DNA from: Ancylostoma caninum
Lineage: Eukaryota; Nematoda; Chromadorea; Rhabditida; Ancylostomatidae
Assembly: GCA_037903475.1 (NCBI GenBank)
Contig: JBAJFG010000227.1
Span: 62,001-126,000, forward strand
Length of the DNA stretch: 64,000 bases
Direction: 5' to 3'
This document shows, in pieces, positions 35,401-44,256 of the stretch; position 1 is the first letter of the stretch; each line of letters starts with the position of its first letter. The notes under the pieces were generated by a model that saw nothing but the letters and a program-made list of their open reading frames with translations, was not told the DNA's origin and searched no databases. Made by a program: the position numbers and the translations under genes.

Positions 35401-37831
35401 TTGTGTGTTTGTGTGTGTGTTTGTGTGTTTGTGTGTGTGTTTGTGTGTTCCTTATAGAAATCGCGGAGGATGAACCGATCGGGACCGAATTTTGCAGTTA
35501 TACTCTCCACTTGCCGGCGGAGGTTATAGGCTACTTTGCACCTTGGATTATCGATTGATTTATCGATTATATCGATTTTATTGATTTTTCGCTCTTCTTG
35601 ACCACGGACTAGCGAGAACATGCCTACTGGGGTAATCTCAATGCGCTGAACACGAATATGACAACCATTTTGCGCCAATTTATCGATTTATTGATTTTAT
35701 TGATTTTTCGCTATTCTTGATCATGGGGTGGTGAAGGCATGTCCACTGGGGTTCCTCAATACGCTGAATAAGAAGGACAACCATTTTGCCCGAAATATTG
35801 ATTTATTGATTTTATAGATTTTTCCCCATTTTCGCTCGGGGACGGACAAAGACATGTCTTCTTGGGTTTCTCAGTACGCTGAATACGAATATGACAAACA
35901 TTTCGCATGAAATATCGATTTTTCGATTTTATTGATTTTTAGCCCTTCCGCCCAATGGAGCGATGAAGACATCTCTCCCGGGGTTCCTCGATATGCTGAG
36001 TATGAATATGACAACCACTTTGTACGAATACATCGATTCAATGTCATCAAAATAGTTTTGCTAACTTTTTGCTCACACGTCGATGGGAAACGTCACCTGG
36101 GCTTCACTAACATGTTGATCACCAAAATTATGGAGATTTTAATGAATTTTTCGATGATAGTAATTGGCCTCAGCAGTATGATGTAGCCAAGGGAATAAAA
36201 CACCCGAGCGAAGCCGGGTGCGGCAGCTAGTTCTTGTATATTAGGTGTTAACATGAGTCCTTGCGCTTTTTTTTCAAGTGCACTTTTCTCCACCAATTTG
36301 CCATCTTTTGGCAACAAATTATATACGGTTCGGAAGCGCTATTCTTCTTCTACAAGAATGTTATGAATAGTTTTTTTTAAATCGATAGTTTGCCTGGGTT
36401 TTAAGCCTGTGGAGTGGAGCAACGAGTCAATAAAAAACAGCTCAACCGACAGCCACCTATCCTGTCAATCAGTTGAAACTCTAAAGGCAAAACTGGCCAA
36501 ATGACCTGTACTACGTATGAAAAAGACGTTTTCCTTGAAATGACTCATCATCAGCGATTTTCCAAGATCAAAGAAAACATATTTGGTCTCAATAACACCA
36601 ACCAATCCGACCGAGAAGATTTCTTATATGAAGACCTGGGAATTGCTCGAAAGGAATCATATGGTCTAGATGTACATCATACTTCTCAAAGCTACCAAAT
36701 AACTTAGGTAATTCTGTTAAAAGAATCCAACCGCGAGGGTTTAGTCATCTTACCCCATGGTGACGTAAGACCCCACCTTCCAAAAATCGTCAAACTGACG
36801 CTCCAACTGTTCCACTGATGATGTACTCCCGCGTTTATATTCTACAATGCTTACACACTCGAACAGTATGGGAAGTACTCTGGTTCCTACTGAATACAAG
36901 GAGGAAAACGGGTTTTTCTTAGCGTTTTTCTTCTTAAGCCTAGAATTCGAGTAATTCAATAGTACTGTGAAGACGCTTATTGATAGGGTTGTAGAGGAAG
37001 GAAAACGCTTCCAGAAGGTGTAGTACATGTTAGAGGAAAATCGCAACGGGACGGAAAAAATCACTACTAAAGAAAAGCGCAAGGACTTATGTTATCACCT
37101 AATATTACACATTTGGAGCGGTTTTTTTGACCTACCATCGTACTATCATTTCTGAAACAGTTGTTCTTTTTTTGTTACTTGTTTGTTGTTGCTGTCACTT
37201 ACTTGTTGGTTACTGGTCTACTTGATGAATGCAGGTAACATTCATCAAGTAGATCCAACAGTGCACGCATTCTGTGGGTAGACATTTTGATGAGTTACCA
37301 GTGGCCACAAGCATGCGCCACATGAACTTACCCATCGTTAAAGAAAGTCTACACGTTTACCCTGGGTAATTGTGCATTCAGATTATTTTTGAAAAAAAAA
37401 CTTTTGGCTTTTGAAAAGCTTGGACCTGTTTTTCTTGTGTAACCTAGGGAATCGCATTGATGCATGCCTGCGTGGAACGAACAAGCACATCCAAGCCGAA
37501 TATTATGTATTAATAGTGAAATTCTATCTTCGAAAGTTAATTTAAAAAATTTTTCTTCGTTGGACCTTTCTGTACCTATTTATATGAAGCACCTCGAGTG
37601 CAATTAACGAAATACAATAAAATTTCAAAAAAAAAACTCGGAGATTAACACGTGCTCCGAAAAATAACGGTAGGAATCGTCTTTCACCACCTTTTTGTTC
37701 ATGGTTGGCAGACTCCGCGAGACGGCATTCGAGAGGCCCTTCCCCACCGCATTCCACCGACTGTCAGCTGACTTGCTGCGGAGTTGCTCCTCGCGAGTCG
37801 TCTTCTTCCTCACGTCTTCCTTCGGCGGCAT
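20416..37831 (-). CDS. twk: Two-pore-domain (TWK/K2P) potassium channel, sixteen exons, 595 aa
   Basis: A plasma-membrane leak K+ channel subunit; two subunits form one pore. Exons in order: 37831-37652, 34711-34619, 34564-34414, 34363-34270, 31211-31113, 31062-30956, 29340-29175, 29063-29022, 28967-28862, 28737-28607, 28421-28354, 26576-26473, 26401-26277, 25520-25410, 21285-21180, 20520-20416; total 1788 nt. M1 is at about 119-141 (LLGGLIFSAIEG), the first pore at about 225-250 with selectivity filter TTIGYG split by an intron, M2 near 250-275 (YAFFGIPLVFTIL), M3 near 368-388, the second pore TTIGLGD at about 410-416, M4 near 425-447 (LIGLSVVGLCLAIVQ). The N-terminus has a KKKRRRRRR cluster; the C-terminus is acidic (DDVSDEDEDS). 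Exon 1 to 2 and the exon 3 acceptor (TTCGAG) are the weakest joins. Which TWK paralogue it is cannot be told. Confidence 0.9.
21960..22085. repeat. Hairpin repeat rich in TCGAA
   Basis: ACTCGAATGCTCGAACAGTT and its inverted partner AACTGTTCGAGTATTCGA flank a short centre GGCGCC. This lies in the long 3' intron of the K2P gene. It may be related to the TCGA/ATTCG family at 22878-23057. Confidence 0.5.
22878..23057. mobile_element. TCGA/ATTCG-rich MITE with TA flanks, best-bounded copy
   Basis: The element is 180 bp, bounded by GACATTTG at 22878-22885 and the complement CAAATGTC at 23050-23057, each flanked by TA (22876-22877 and 23058-23059). A TA duplication is what Tc1/mariner-type transposases make. 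The interior is the ATCGACTATTCGAAAAA / AAATCAAGTTATTCGAAA repeat seen at 6.8 and 7.8 kb. It lies in the K2P intron between exons 14 and 15. Confidence 0.7.
23169..23548. mobile_element. MITE-like element with a second palindromic element inside (partner of 12795-13014)
   Basis: Ends are GCAATTTATACT and the complementary AGTATAAATTGC. The interior matches the 12.8-kb copy block by block except for an extra segment of about 150 bp at about 23352-23503. That segment begins AACTCCAAACGGACG and ends with the inverted CGTACGTTTGGAGTTT, with GCCGCGGCGCGGCTCTC-like palindromes inside. The simplest reading is a second foldback element inserted in the first. TA lies next to both outer ends but the duplication is not certain. 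Confidence 0.7.
23600..24600. repeat. GGTGCCACC-rich block with an imperfect minisatellite (about 24110-24440)
   Basis: GGTGCC and GGCACC words recur around 23625-23660, 23865-23900 and 24465-24515, partly in inverted orientation, framing the segment. Between them, units of about 55-65 bp recur at least five times with the motif order CACTTTTGGACGC, GCACCCTTATCAC, AGCGCTGGACC. Divergence between units is high. ORFs on both strands follow the repeat. The block is intronic to the K2P gene. Confidence 0.55.
25861..25967. repeat. Intronic hairpin with arms of about 35 bp
   Basis: GCGGCGACACTGATTTTGAT at the left and the complement of GCGGCGACACTGGTTTTGAT at the right begin the two arms, which continue through GATCGGC/GATCAACGGC with few mismatches. 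A foldback MITE is likely, in the K2P intron between exons 13 and 14. Confidence 0.6.
26895..27100 (+). mobile_element. Decayed copy of the CAGTGGCGGACGCAG hAT MITE family
   Basis: AATGTCGGACGCAGG corresponds to the left terminal repeat, followed by GTGTGGGAAAAAAG, TTCCGCC, an AT-rich AATAA middle and AACAAGTAAAACTAAACTAA then GCGAAATTTTTATG, in the same order as the intact copies. The right terminal repeat is lost. Intronic to the K2P gene. Confidence 0.6.
29868..29938 (+). repeat. Two tandem copies of a 35-bp unit
   Basis: GAGATGGATACGAAGTTATC begins the first unit at 29868 and GAGATGGATACGAAGTTAAC begins the second at 29904. The two units differ at only two positions. Intronic to the K2P gene. 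Confidence 0.8.
30545..30616 (+). repeat. Three tandem units with a 26-bp period
   Basis: Units contain GAGATACAATGTGAGATTGA with small changes at 30545, 30571 and 30597. Intronic to the K2P gene. Confidence 0.75.
33378..33515 (-). pseudogene. Possible C-terminal fragment of a DDE-type transposase
   Basis: The minus strand reads an uninterrupted stretch containing SLERAQREIPKNHERATLMK and then RLRAMIRTKGVDIE before a stop. A basic, helical tail ending in AMI.TKG.DIE-stop is reminiscent of mariner/Tc-like transposase C-termini. No catalytic motif is visible upstream in the same frame. It sits in the large K2P intron between exons 4 and 5. The assignment is tentative. Confidence 0.3.
34833..35120. 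repeat. Interspersed repeat with inverted ends (related to 59158-59240 and 60940-61200)
   Basis: CGTCGCACCACCTATGCGGC near the left and GCGGAGGTGGTGCAGTACGA near the right are inverted relatives. The interior carries CCAGCTGAGTGCTATGGTTG, TTTTTCTATGCCTCTACAGT and AGACTCAAAGAAA, all of which recur in order at 60.94-61.2 kb. It has no coding capacity and lies in the K2P intron between exons 1 and 2. Confidence 0.6.
35374..36230 (+). mobile_element. Non-autonomous Helitron-like element, copy 1
   Basis: The 5' end TCTGTATATATAAAAGTG and the 3' end hairpin CACCCGAGCGAAGCCGGGTG followed seven bases later by CTAG and T fit a Helitron: 5'-TC, 3'-CTRR, hairpin just before the end and no target duplication. 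The first 80 bases include a GT/GTTT tract. The middle has about four units of roughly 117 bp, each with TCGATTTATTGATTTTATTG, TATGACAACCATTTTGC and CTGGGGT..CTCAATGCGCTGAA. No Rep/helicase ORF, so it depends on a helper. It lies in the K2P intron between exons 1 and 2. Confidence 0.7.
37217..37253. repeat. Perfect short hairpin
   Basis: A 15-bp perfect stem (TCTACTTGATGAATG and its complement) flanks the 7-base loop CAGGTAA. Too short for a typical microRNA precursor. It may be a MITE relic or a cruciform-prone site. Confidence 0.6.
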
Positions 37832-38277
37832 CGTCGCTGCGGTTTCACATTCAGCCTTGAGTATTAGAGGTCTCGTTGTTTAATTATAAAATTTAAATAT
37901 ACAATGAGGAGAGGAAAGATAACTGGAGCGCAAGAGATAATAAGACAAGGAAATGGGAGAGTAACGAAAGGAAAACAGAGAAGAGAATGTAGAGAATAGA
38001 AATCTGAGAGGCCTCACATAACAACGGAAGAATTTGCCAACGAAAAATCACTCGTTGACTCATTCCACTGAAATTCCAAGGAAAAATCACTCGTTGCCTC
38101 ATTCCACTGAAATTCTCACGGTAATGCTTTAGTTGCATAGGAAATGGAGGAAGAAATCGCTATAGTAAAATACGCTCTTTTCTACAACTTCAATGCGGAG
38201 AACGCCCACATCAATCGGTACAGTTCAAAATCACCGGCAGCGGCTTCGTCGCAGAGCTATCGCTGCGATCCACGAGG

Positions 38278-38435
38278 CTGGGATTCGTGAAACGATAACC
38301 AAGCAAACCCAGGCTAGCAAACCAACTTTTGCCATCTGCGTCTCCTAGCACTATGTATGTAGTCAATATGATAACCAATCACGCTAGCCATCCTTGATTT
38401 GCTTGCTTATCGTTTCATGAATCCCATCCCAGGAA
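38278..38435. mobile_element. Foldback MITE with partner at 57896-58046
   Basis: The left arm GGGATTCGTGAAACGATAAC and the right arm complement GGGATTCATGAAACGATAAG are inverted copies extending about 27 bp. The interior AGCAAACCAACTTTTGCCAT and CTGCGTCTCCTAG is shared with 57.9-58.05 kb. Confidence 0.6.
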
Positions 38436-38625
38436 GACGGAGCACCGTACCCTTGATCGCGCTATGGGCGGGTGTGATCCGAATTTGGCCACATCTGCAT
38501 CTGCGCTATCTTTTACGGCCTCAGTCTCTCCCGCTAGAATCGCTAGAATCGTTCTTATTTCTTTGCTTCCACTTTGATGCTACATGTGTTTGGTTTTGAG
38601 TGGTTGACCGATTAAGCCTACTGAC

Positions 38626-39750
38626 CAGGGGTGTGCTGCATTTTCCGTTTTCCGTTTTACGCTTTCAGTTTTCCGCCCATTTTTGGCCTTCCGTTTTACA
38701 TTTTGCGTTTTACGGGTTTCTGGCGCGGAATACGGAAAATCCCGGAAAATTGTGGAGGGGGACAGATCGTTATTTTCTGCGTATTTCCCTATCCCGAGGA
38801 GGGTTGATGTGTTCTGATGCGCAATGTATGTACGTAAGTTCACAGCACTGGCTCCAAAATTGACATCCAAACTCCATTTACAAAATTCGAACTATTTTGT
38901 TTGACTTTTTTGCCTCAGCTGCAGCGTAAACGTTTCGTCGCGATTTTGCTGGTCTTCACCATTGTTCCAATTGACATCCAGACAGATGTGCCACACAAGT
39001 CCCCTGCTCTCCTTGAAACTCTTTAAAAAAACACCTTGGTTCCACAGAAATGTGGGGTGAACTGGTACGAAATTTGCATGAAACTGTGACGTGCCATAGT
39101 AAGAGAATCAAGCAATCTTGCGAAGCAAAACATGGTGTAAGCTTTCTTCCAACGTCAAAGACACAAGGCCACATCGCAATCCACAATGGCGCCGTTGGCG
39201 CCTGATCTCTTGCGCAACATTTGGGCTGGTTGTGTTTCACGTTCCCCACACGCTGTTCTTCTCTTCCTTCCTCCATCGCTAACCCGCCCCAACAGGATCC
39301 TTTGTGAATAACATGATCCTCTTCAGACTCCAAAGTATTAGCTACCATAGTTGCCTTTTTATCTGAATTTTTGCAGGATAGGTCTTCTTCAAAGTGAAGC
39401 AAAGAAGTCGCACTTTTTACATTTCACAGCTTCTCGTATATTCAAACATTGAGAAATATACTTATTGATCTTATAACCCTGATAATCTCTCAGAACTAGG
39501 TGAAGGACAAATACTCTTCGGTCTACCTATACTCTAGACGTTTGAAGTAAGCACCATTAATGGACTTGAAGTTATTTAATTACTTGAAAGAGTTACCACT
39601 TGTGCTTATGAAGACCTTTAGTCACAAACCCATGCTTGGGCAAAATTTTCCGTTTTCCGTTTCACGCTTTCCGTTTTCCGCCCATTTTTAGCCTTCCGTT
39701 TTCCGTTTTACGTTTTACGGGATTTAAAATTTTACTTCCGCACATCCCTG
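38626..39750 (+). mobile_element. hAT-like non-autonomous element, 1125 bp, perfect 8-bp target duplication
   Basis: Ends are CAGGGGTGTGC (38626-38636) and the complement of CAGGGATGTGC (39740-39750). The flanking octamers are identical, CTACTGAC at 38618-38625 and 39751-39758. Next to each end is a block of about 75 bp built from TTTTCCGTTTTCCG, TTCCGCCCATTTTT and CGTTTTACGGG; the two blocks are direct repeats, unlike the inverted tips. Such subterminal motif clusters are typical transposase-binding sites of hAT elements. The interior carries a minus-strand ORF at 39402-38956 (148 aa, cysteine-containing) that I do not recognise; no hAT dimerisation or DDE motif is visible in it. Confidence 0.85.
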
Positions 39751-39799
39751 CTACTGACCCACCGATTCGCGACAAGCCTCTTTCGAAATACGCCAGTGC

Positions 39800-40060
39800 C
39801 AGTGGCGGACGCAGGAAGTGGGCGGGAGGGGAGGGAAAAAAGTGGGGTTTCCGCCGTTTTGGGGACCCAGACGGAAAATAAAATTAGTAAAAATATCAAT
39901 TATAATAATAAATAATCAATAAAAATTATATTAAAAATAATATTAAAAATAAACAAGTAAAAATAAACTAATACAAGATTCTTATATGTATTGTAAAGTA
40001 ACTTCAAAAACCAGCCGACCCATCCTCGGGGAGGGGCGCCCACCCCTGCGTCCGCCACTA
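39800..40060 (+). mobile_element. hAT-type MITE, copy at 39.8 kb
   Basis: The left repeat is a perfect CAGTGGCGGACGCAG. The right repeat is its complement with the terminal base changed (ends ACTA instead of ACTG). The flanks are GCCAGTGC (39792-39799) and ACCAGTGC (40061-40068), seven of eight matching. The interior closely matches the copy at 10083. It lies only 41 bp from the right duplication of the 38626-39750 element, so two unrelated hAT families inserted almost side by side. Confidence 0.88.
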
Positions 40061-40068
40061 ACCAGTGC

Positions 40069-41380
40069 CATAAGTTAAGTCCGATTGCTAGTGTATGGCT
40101 TTTTGTAGCCTTGTGAGACTTTTCACTGTATAGTTTAGAACAGAAATCTCCTCTCATCGAACGCTTGCAAGCCACAAACAGTTTCATAAATGCAGTTATC
40201 GCGATGGGTATAATCTATTCCGAAAAAGATTATAGCTTATTTCAACAATCAGCTGTTTTCTTTCTTCTCAGGGTCATTTTACATTCAGAAACATGGTAAA
40301 AACGATGATTAATGAGGATAAAGGAGTGGAATATGAATTAGTAATGGGTGGGGAAAACGAAAAAAACGGTGGCGGCGAGAGATACATGCAGTAGATATGA
40401 TCCCCGTCTAAGTTTTTTTTTGTGATTTCTACACAAAGATGGTCCATCTAACATGTGTTTCTGTTGAAGCCCCGGCTGTGTAGCAGAATAAGAGGATATA
40501 TGTTGTGACAAGCTTCCAAATAATCTATTTTCTGGCATTCTCAAAAACATTCATATGACCCAGACAGTCCTTGAAAAATCAGCTCTTCCAAAAATTCGTG
40601 ATTTGTTTGGAGATTTCGTCTGAGAAAAATATTAGGAACTATAAGTATCGGAGTAGCTCAATTGACTCACGCTGCTTGAGTTCGACGGCACAGCTTCTTC
40701 CCCTGGGGCGGAATTCATGAAAGCTGCAGGTTCTATGCTTCCCGTGCAGTAGTCGGAATGGGACGTTCCGACAAACTACATATACTCACTTTTGCATGAA
40801 GAGCTGCTACTGTTTTGAAAAGGACGCATTACAGATCACGACATACCCAGGAAGGCTCATGAATCTCACCACAATGTAGTGAGAAACGGTTACCTCCACT
40901 CGGTGGTTGGTGCTTGATGGAGCAGTGTTCAGCGTAGACGCGGAGAAAAAAATCGGCGCTCATTGTGCCAATATTTTAGAAAATAATTCTTCGGTCGTCA
41001 AAATCTTAACTATTGTTATACACAGATATCGTACAGTAACTCCATGTACAATGTATCTGAAGACTCGGATGGCTGTATAACGTGGCGACACAATAAGCTC
41101 GGCAGGATCCAAACCACCTTTCTAAACTGGGACTCAGAATTATTTTCAATAACTTCATTTTGAAAATTCTCTAGGGTAGGACTCAGAAACTTTTGGATGA
41201 CATACCTTTCTTCCCACATTTCCACCACCCACTCTCCACGCTGCCCCTCCCACATTTCTGCAGAGATCGCCCGCCTCTACAGTGATTGTATAATACATAC
41301 ATATATAAAATGTACGGGGAAAGAAGATCATCTCGCAAAATTTTGGAGCTTTTACACGTGCGGGGGTTTGGGAGTATTAT
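40069..41380. other. Unannotated stretch
   Basis: No gene was recognised. At about 40650-40720 a GTAGCTCAATTGA followed some 30 bp later by GAGTTCGACGGC resembles polymerase III A and B boxes, so an old tRNA-derived repeat is possible, but no cloverleaf can be drawn. Confidence 0.3.
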
Positions 41381-41388
41381 ATTTGATG

Positions 41389-41648
41389 CAGAAAGTGGGC
41401 GGGAGCGGGGGGAGGGTGGCGTGGGAAAAAAGTGGGGTCTCCGCCGTTTTGGGAACCCAGACAGAAAATAAAAGTAATAAAAATATTAATTATAATAATA
41501 AATAATTAACAAAAATTATATTAAAAACAATGATAAAAATAAACAAATAAAAATAAACTAATACAAGATTTTTATATGTATTGTAAAGTAATTTCAAAAA
41601 TTTGCCGACCCTTCCTCGGGGGAAGGCGCCCCCCTGCGTCCTCCATTG
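41389..41648 (+). mobile_element. hAT-type MITE with a 12-bp deletion in its left terminal repeat
   Basis: Flanking octamers are identical, ATTTGATG at 41381-41388 and 41649-41656, fixing both ends. The left end reads CAGAAAGTGGGCGGG instead of CAGTGGCGGACGCAGAAAG: twelve bases between two CAG triplets are missing. The right end CTGCGTCCTCCATTG carries two substitutions. The interior is near-identical to the 39.8-kb copy. Confidence 0.85.
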
Positions 41649-42089
41649 ATTTGATGCACTGAACAAGAATATAAACATTGTTCTGAACCTAGTTGGCATT
41701 TTCGTGCCGAAATTGGTAAAGGAGAATAATTGTTTTTAAATCATTCAAATAACAAATAACCTTTTAGTCATAGAATGATCCCTCCTCTCGTCCACAAAGT
41801 TCAGGAGATTTTTGTGTGATTCATTAGGAAGATAAATCGGAAATTTGGTTTAACTAAATTTTTTTGTTGACCACTGAATTTTCGACGTCTTTATGAACGT
41901 GTTGCCGAACTCCTGTTCTCAAACAATCGATTATTTCTGGAAGAGCAATTTATAGCGTATTTTTTGACATTAAATTATCAAGGATCCCAACATTCCTCAC
42001 GAAATTACTTCCACATTCCTTGCCAGAAAAGCCTCCCGCTTTGTGTGGAAGATGCCGAAGGTTATGCCGAAGTTTGAAAATACTAGTTC

Positions 42090-43015
42090 TATTGGGTTGG
42101 GCCCACGACTGGGAGGTACAAGGGAGGCGGTTCGGAGTCGCCTCCAACAAATAGGCTCCATTGCCCACTCCCGGGAAGCCCGGCTAACTTGTCGGTGAAA
42201 TCACACTCCAGCCTCCCACGGGGAGTAGAGCCTAGCAAGCTATCTCCTGTGGGTTTAAAATTTCTTCAAGCTTGACACAGCAGTAATAGAGAGTGTTCCC
42301 CTGATCTCGGAAGAGTCACAGGTACGGCAGCGTTAGTGAGGACGAGGCCCGGGCTATTATCGCCGGGTTAGGCCGCCTAAAACCAGAAGGACTATGATGA
42401 CGGTCTGTACCTTCAACGCACGCACGCTTGCATCGGAGGTTTCCATCGAGGATTTGATGATTTGATGACCGTAACGAGATTGACCACATCATCGTCAAAC
42501 GAAGGTTCTGCCTGACCGACGTCGGTGTTGTACCGAAGTTCTATGCCGGATCAGACCATCGCCTTCTTCGCGCTAAGTTTTTCTCGCGCAGAGGGGAGAA
42601 AGCCGCGAAATTCAAGAAGTGGAGTCCCAAGCCCGTCATCAATTAGGGTCTGTTCACTTCGTTAGCCGACTTTTGCGAAGATGCGGTTGTCGACTACATC
42701 GAAGAGGAGTACGATCGGCCTGTTCAGTATCTCCGCGACAGCGCAAAGAAAGCCGAGGGTTCAAGAGCCGCCAGGAGGCGACTGTCCTACGAGACCCTCG
42801 AGCTGATACCCCAGCGTGGAGCCGCGAGAGCCGAAGGCAACTACCAGCTAACGTCCGAGCTTGCAAAACGGTGCAGAGAAGCGATAAAAGAAGACTTCAA
42901 GGAGAGACGAGCAGCAGTGTTGGCCGAAGCCGCAGAGGCCGAGGAAAGCATCCGCAACGCCCCAACAACGAGAGGTCTATTGGCTAAGTTTTGCTCTGTT
43001 AAGAAGAACCACTAA
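42090..43015 (+). pseudogene. RTE-like non-LTR retrotransposon fragment, internally deleted
   Basis: From 42394 the frame reads MMTVCTFNARTLASE, the usual start of RTE apurinic endonuclease domains, then reaches a stop at a deletion junction near 42462. Sequence resumes at about 42474 with NEIDHIIVKRRFC and GSDHRLLRAKF, the end of the endonuclease domain including the SDH motif, and continues through YETLELI and EGNYQLTSELAKRCREAIK. A TAG at 42644-42646 interrupts the frame, and the fragment stops at SVKKN (TAA 43013-43015) before the reverse transcriptase. Most of the endonuclease core and all RT motifs are absent, so it is inactive. The stretch 42090-42393 looks like its 5' leader. Confidence 0.8.
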
Positions 43016-43998
43016 GAGTGTTTAATATTAGCAACAGTGAAACTAATTTAGTTTGCAAAATACATCCAGTGCCCCTTGAAAATCCGCACGAACTTAGATT
43101 ACCCATTAGATAAGACTTGGATTGAGCTGTTGTAGCTTCGTTTTGAATGAATAATTTGTTCTTACTACCCTAGTAGATAGCCAAATTAAAAGGGTCAATC
43201 AAATAGTGTAAAAAACCTTGCCCAGTGCGCAAACTTCTGTATACGTATGTTGGATGTCGTGGGATAGCTTCACATCTTCTTACTGCCTGCATTCACTTGG
43301 AATGTAAGTGAACAAAGCTGTCATCACGACCTCCTGCAAAGTACGCGGAACATGTTTTAAAACTCGGAACTTGGCGATCAACGCAGCTGTTCTCCCTCAT
43401 GTCTTCAACAAAAGCTATCGTGAAACGAGGCAGTCCGCTTGATAAGGGTGTTTATGTGCCATTTCAAGGAACCGAGGTAATGAGGACGTTCAGAAAAGGT
43501 CATGGCTTTTAGTTTAACTTCGAATCAGTGGTTAACCTATTTATAGCACCTGCGCCTCAAATGGAGAGTAACGCCTTCAGCCCTCTAGTTCTGAACATAC
43601 GTATGTCTGTAAGATTAATCCAGAAACTGGAGGAGTTCATCAGTGAATGGGCAAAAATAAATCAAAGGGGGAAGTAAAAAGAGTGCTGACGAGCGGAACA
43701 ACCGCATTCGACGTTTTGCGTCATGTGGCTGAGCGAGGGAATGAGCGACGTGTGACGTGGCGAATGCCCCGTTGGTCGGTGAAGGATGAGCTGCAGGAGC
43801 CTGCTACTGAGCGCACAGTTCTTGAGCAAATACCTCTCCATTCTGCTAATTCCTAAAGTACTTGGCACGCAGGGCCACTCTTTTTTTTGTAGTTGAGTGC
43901 CTTTGAAAAAATGAACTGAAAAAATTAAGAATTTCTGAATCTCACAACGGCGACTTGACCGAGAGACTGTTATTCTCGATAAGAAACTATGTACATGT
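43016..43998. other. Unannotated stretch
   Basis: No recognisable gene, repeat boundary or RNA. The plus-strand ORF at 43647-43856 has no family signature and no splice context. Confidence 0.3.
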
Positions 43999-44256
43999 CA
44001 GTGTTGGACGCAGAAAGAGGACGGGAGGGGGAGGGGGGCTTGGGAAAAAAAATGGGGTCTCCGCCGCTTTGGGGACCCAGACGGAAAATAAAATTAATAA
44101 AAATATCAATTATAATATAAAGTAATTGATAAGAATTATATTTAAATGATATTAAAAACAAACAAGTAAAAATAAACTAATACAAGATTTTTATATGCAT
44201 TGTAAAGTAATTTCAAAAATCTGACGACCCATTCTCGGGGGGGGGGCGCCCCCCCC
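43999..44256 (+). mobile_element. hAT-type MITE, right end lost
   Basis: The left terminal repeat is CAGTGTTGGACGCAG, with two substitutions. The interior follows the family closely (GGGGTCTCCGCCGCTTTGGG, AT-rich middle, CGACCCATTCTCGGGG) to a G/C run at about 44240-44256. The expected right repeat is then replaced by unrelated sequence, and the left octamer GTACATGT has no partner. It was probably broken by deletion or rearrangement. Confidence 0.75.

Noticed and set aside
40650..40720. A-box/B-box pair suggesting a tRNA or SINE
   Set aside because: Spacing is plausible but the B box is imperfect, no cloverleaf forms and no tail or target duplication is visible.
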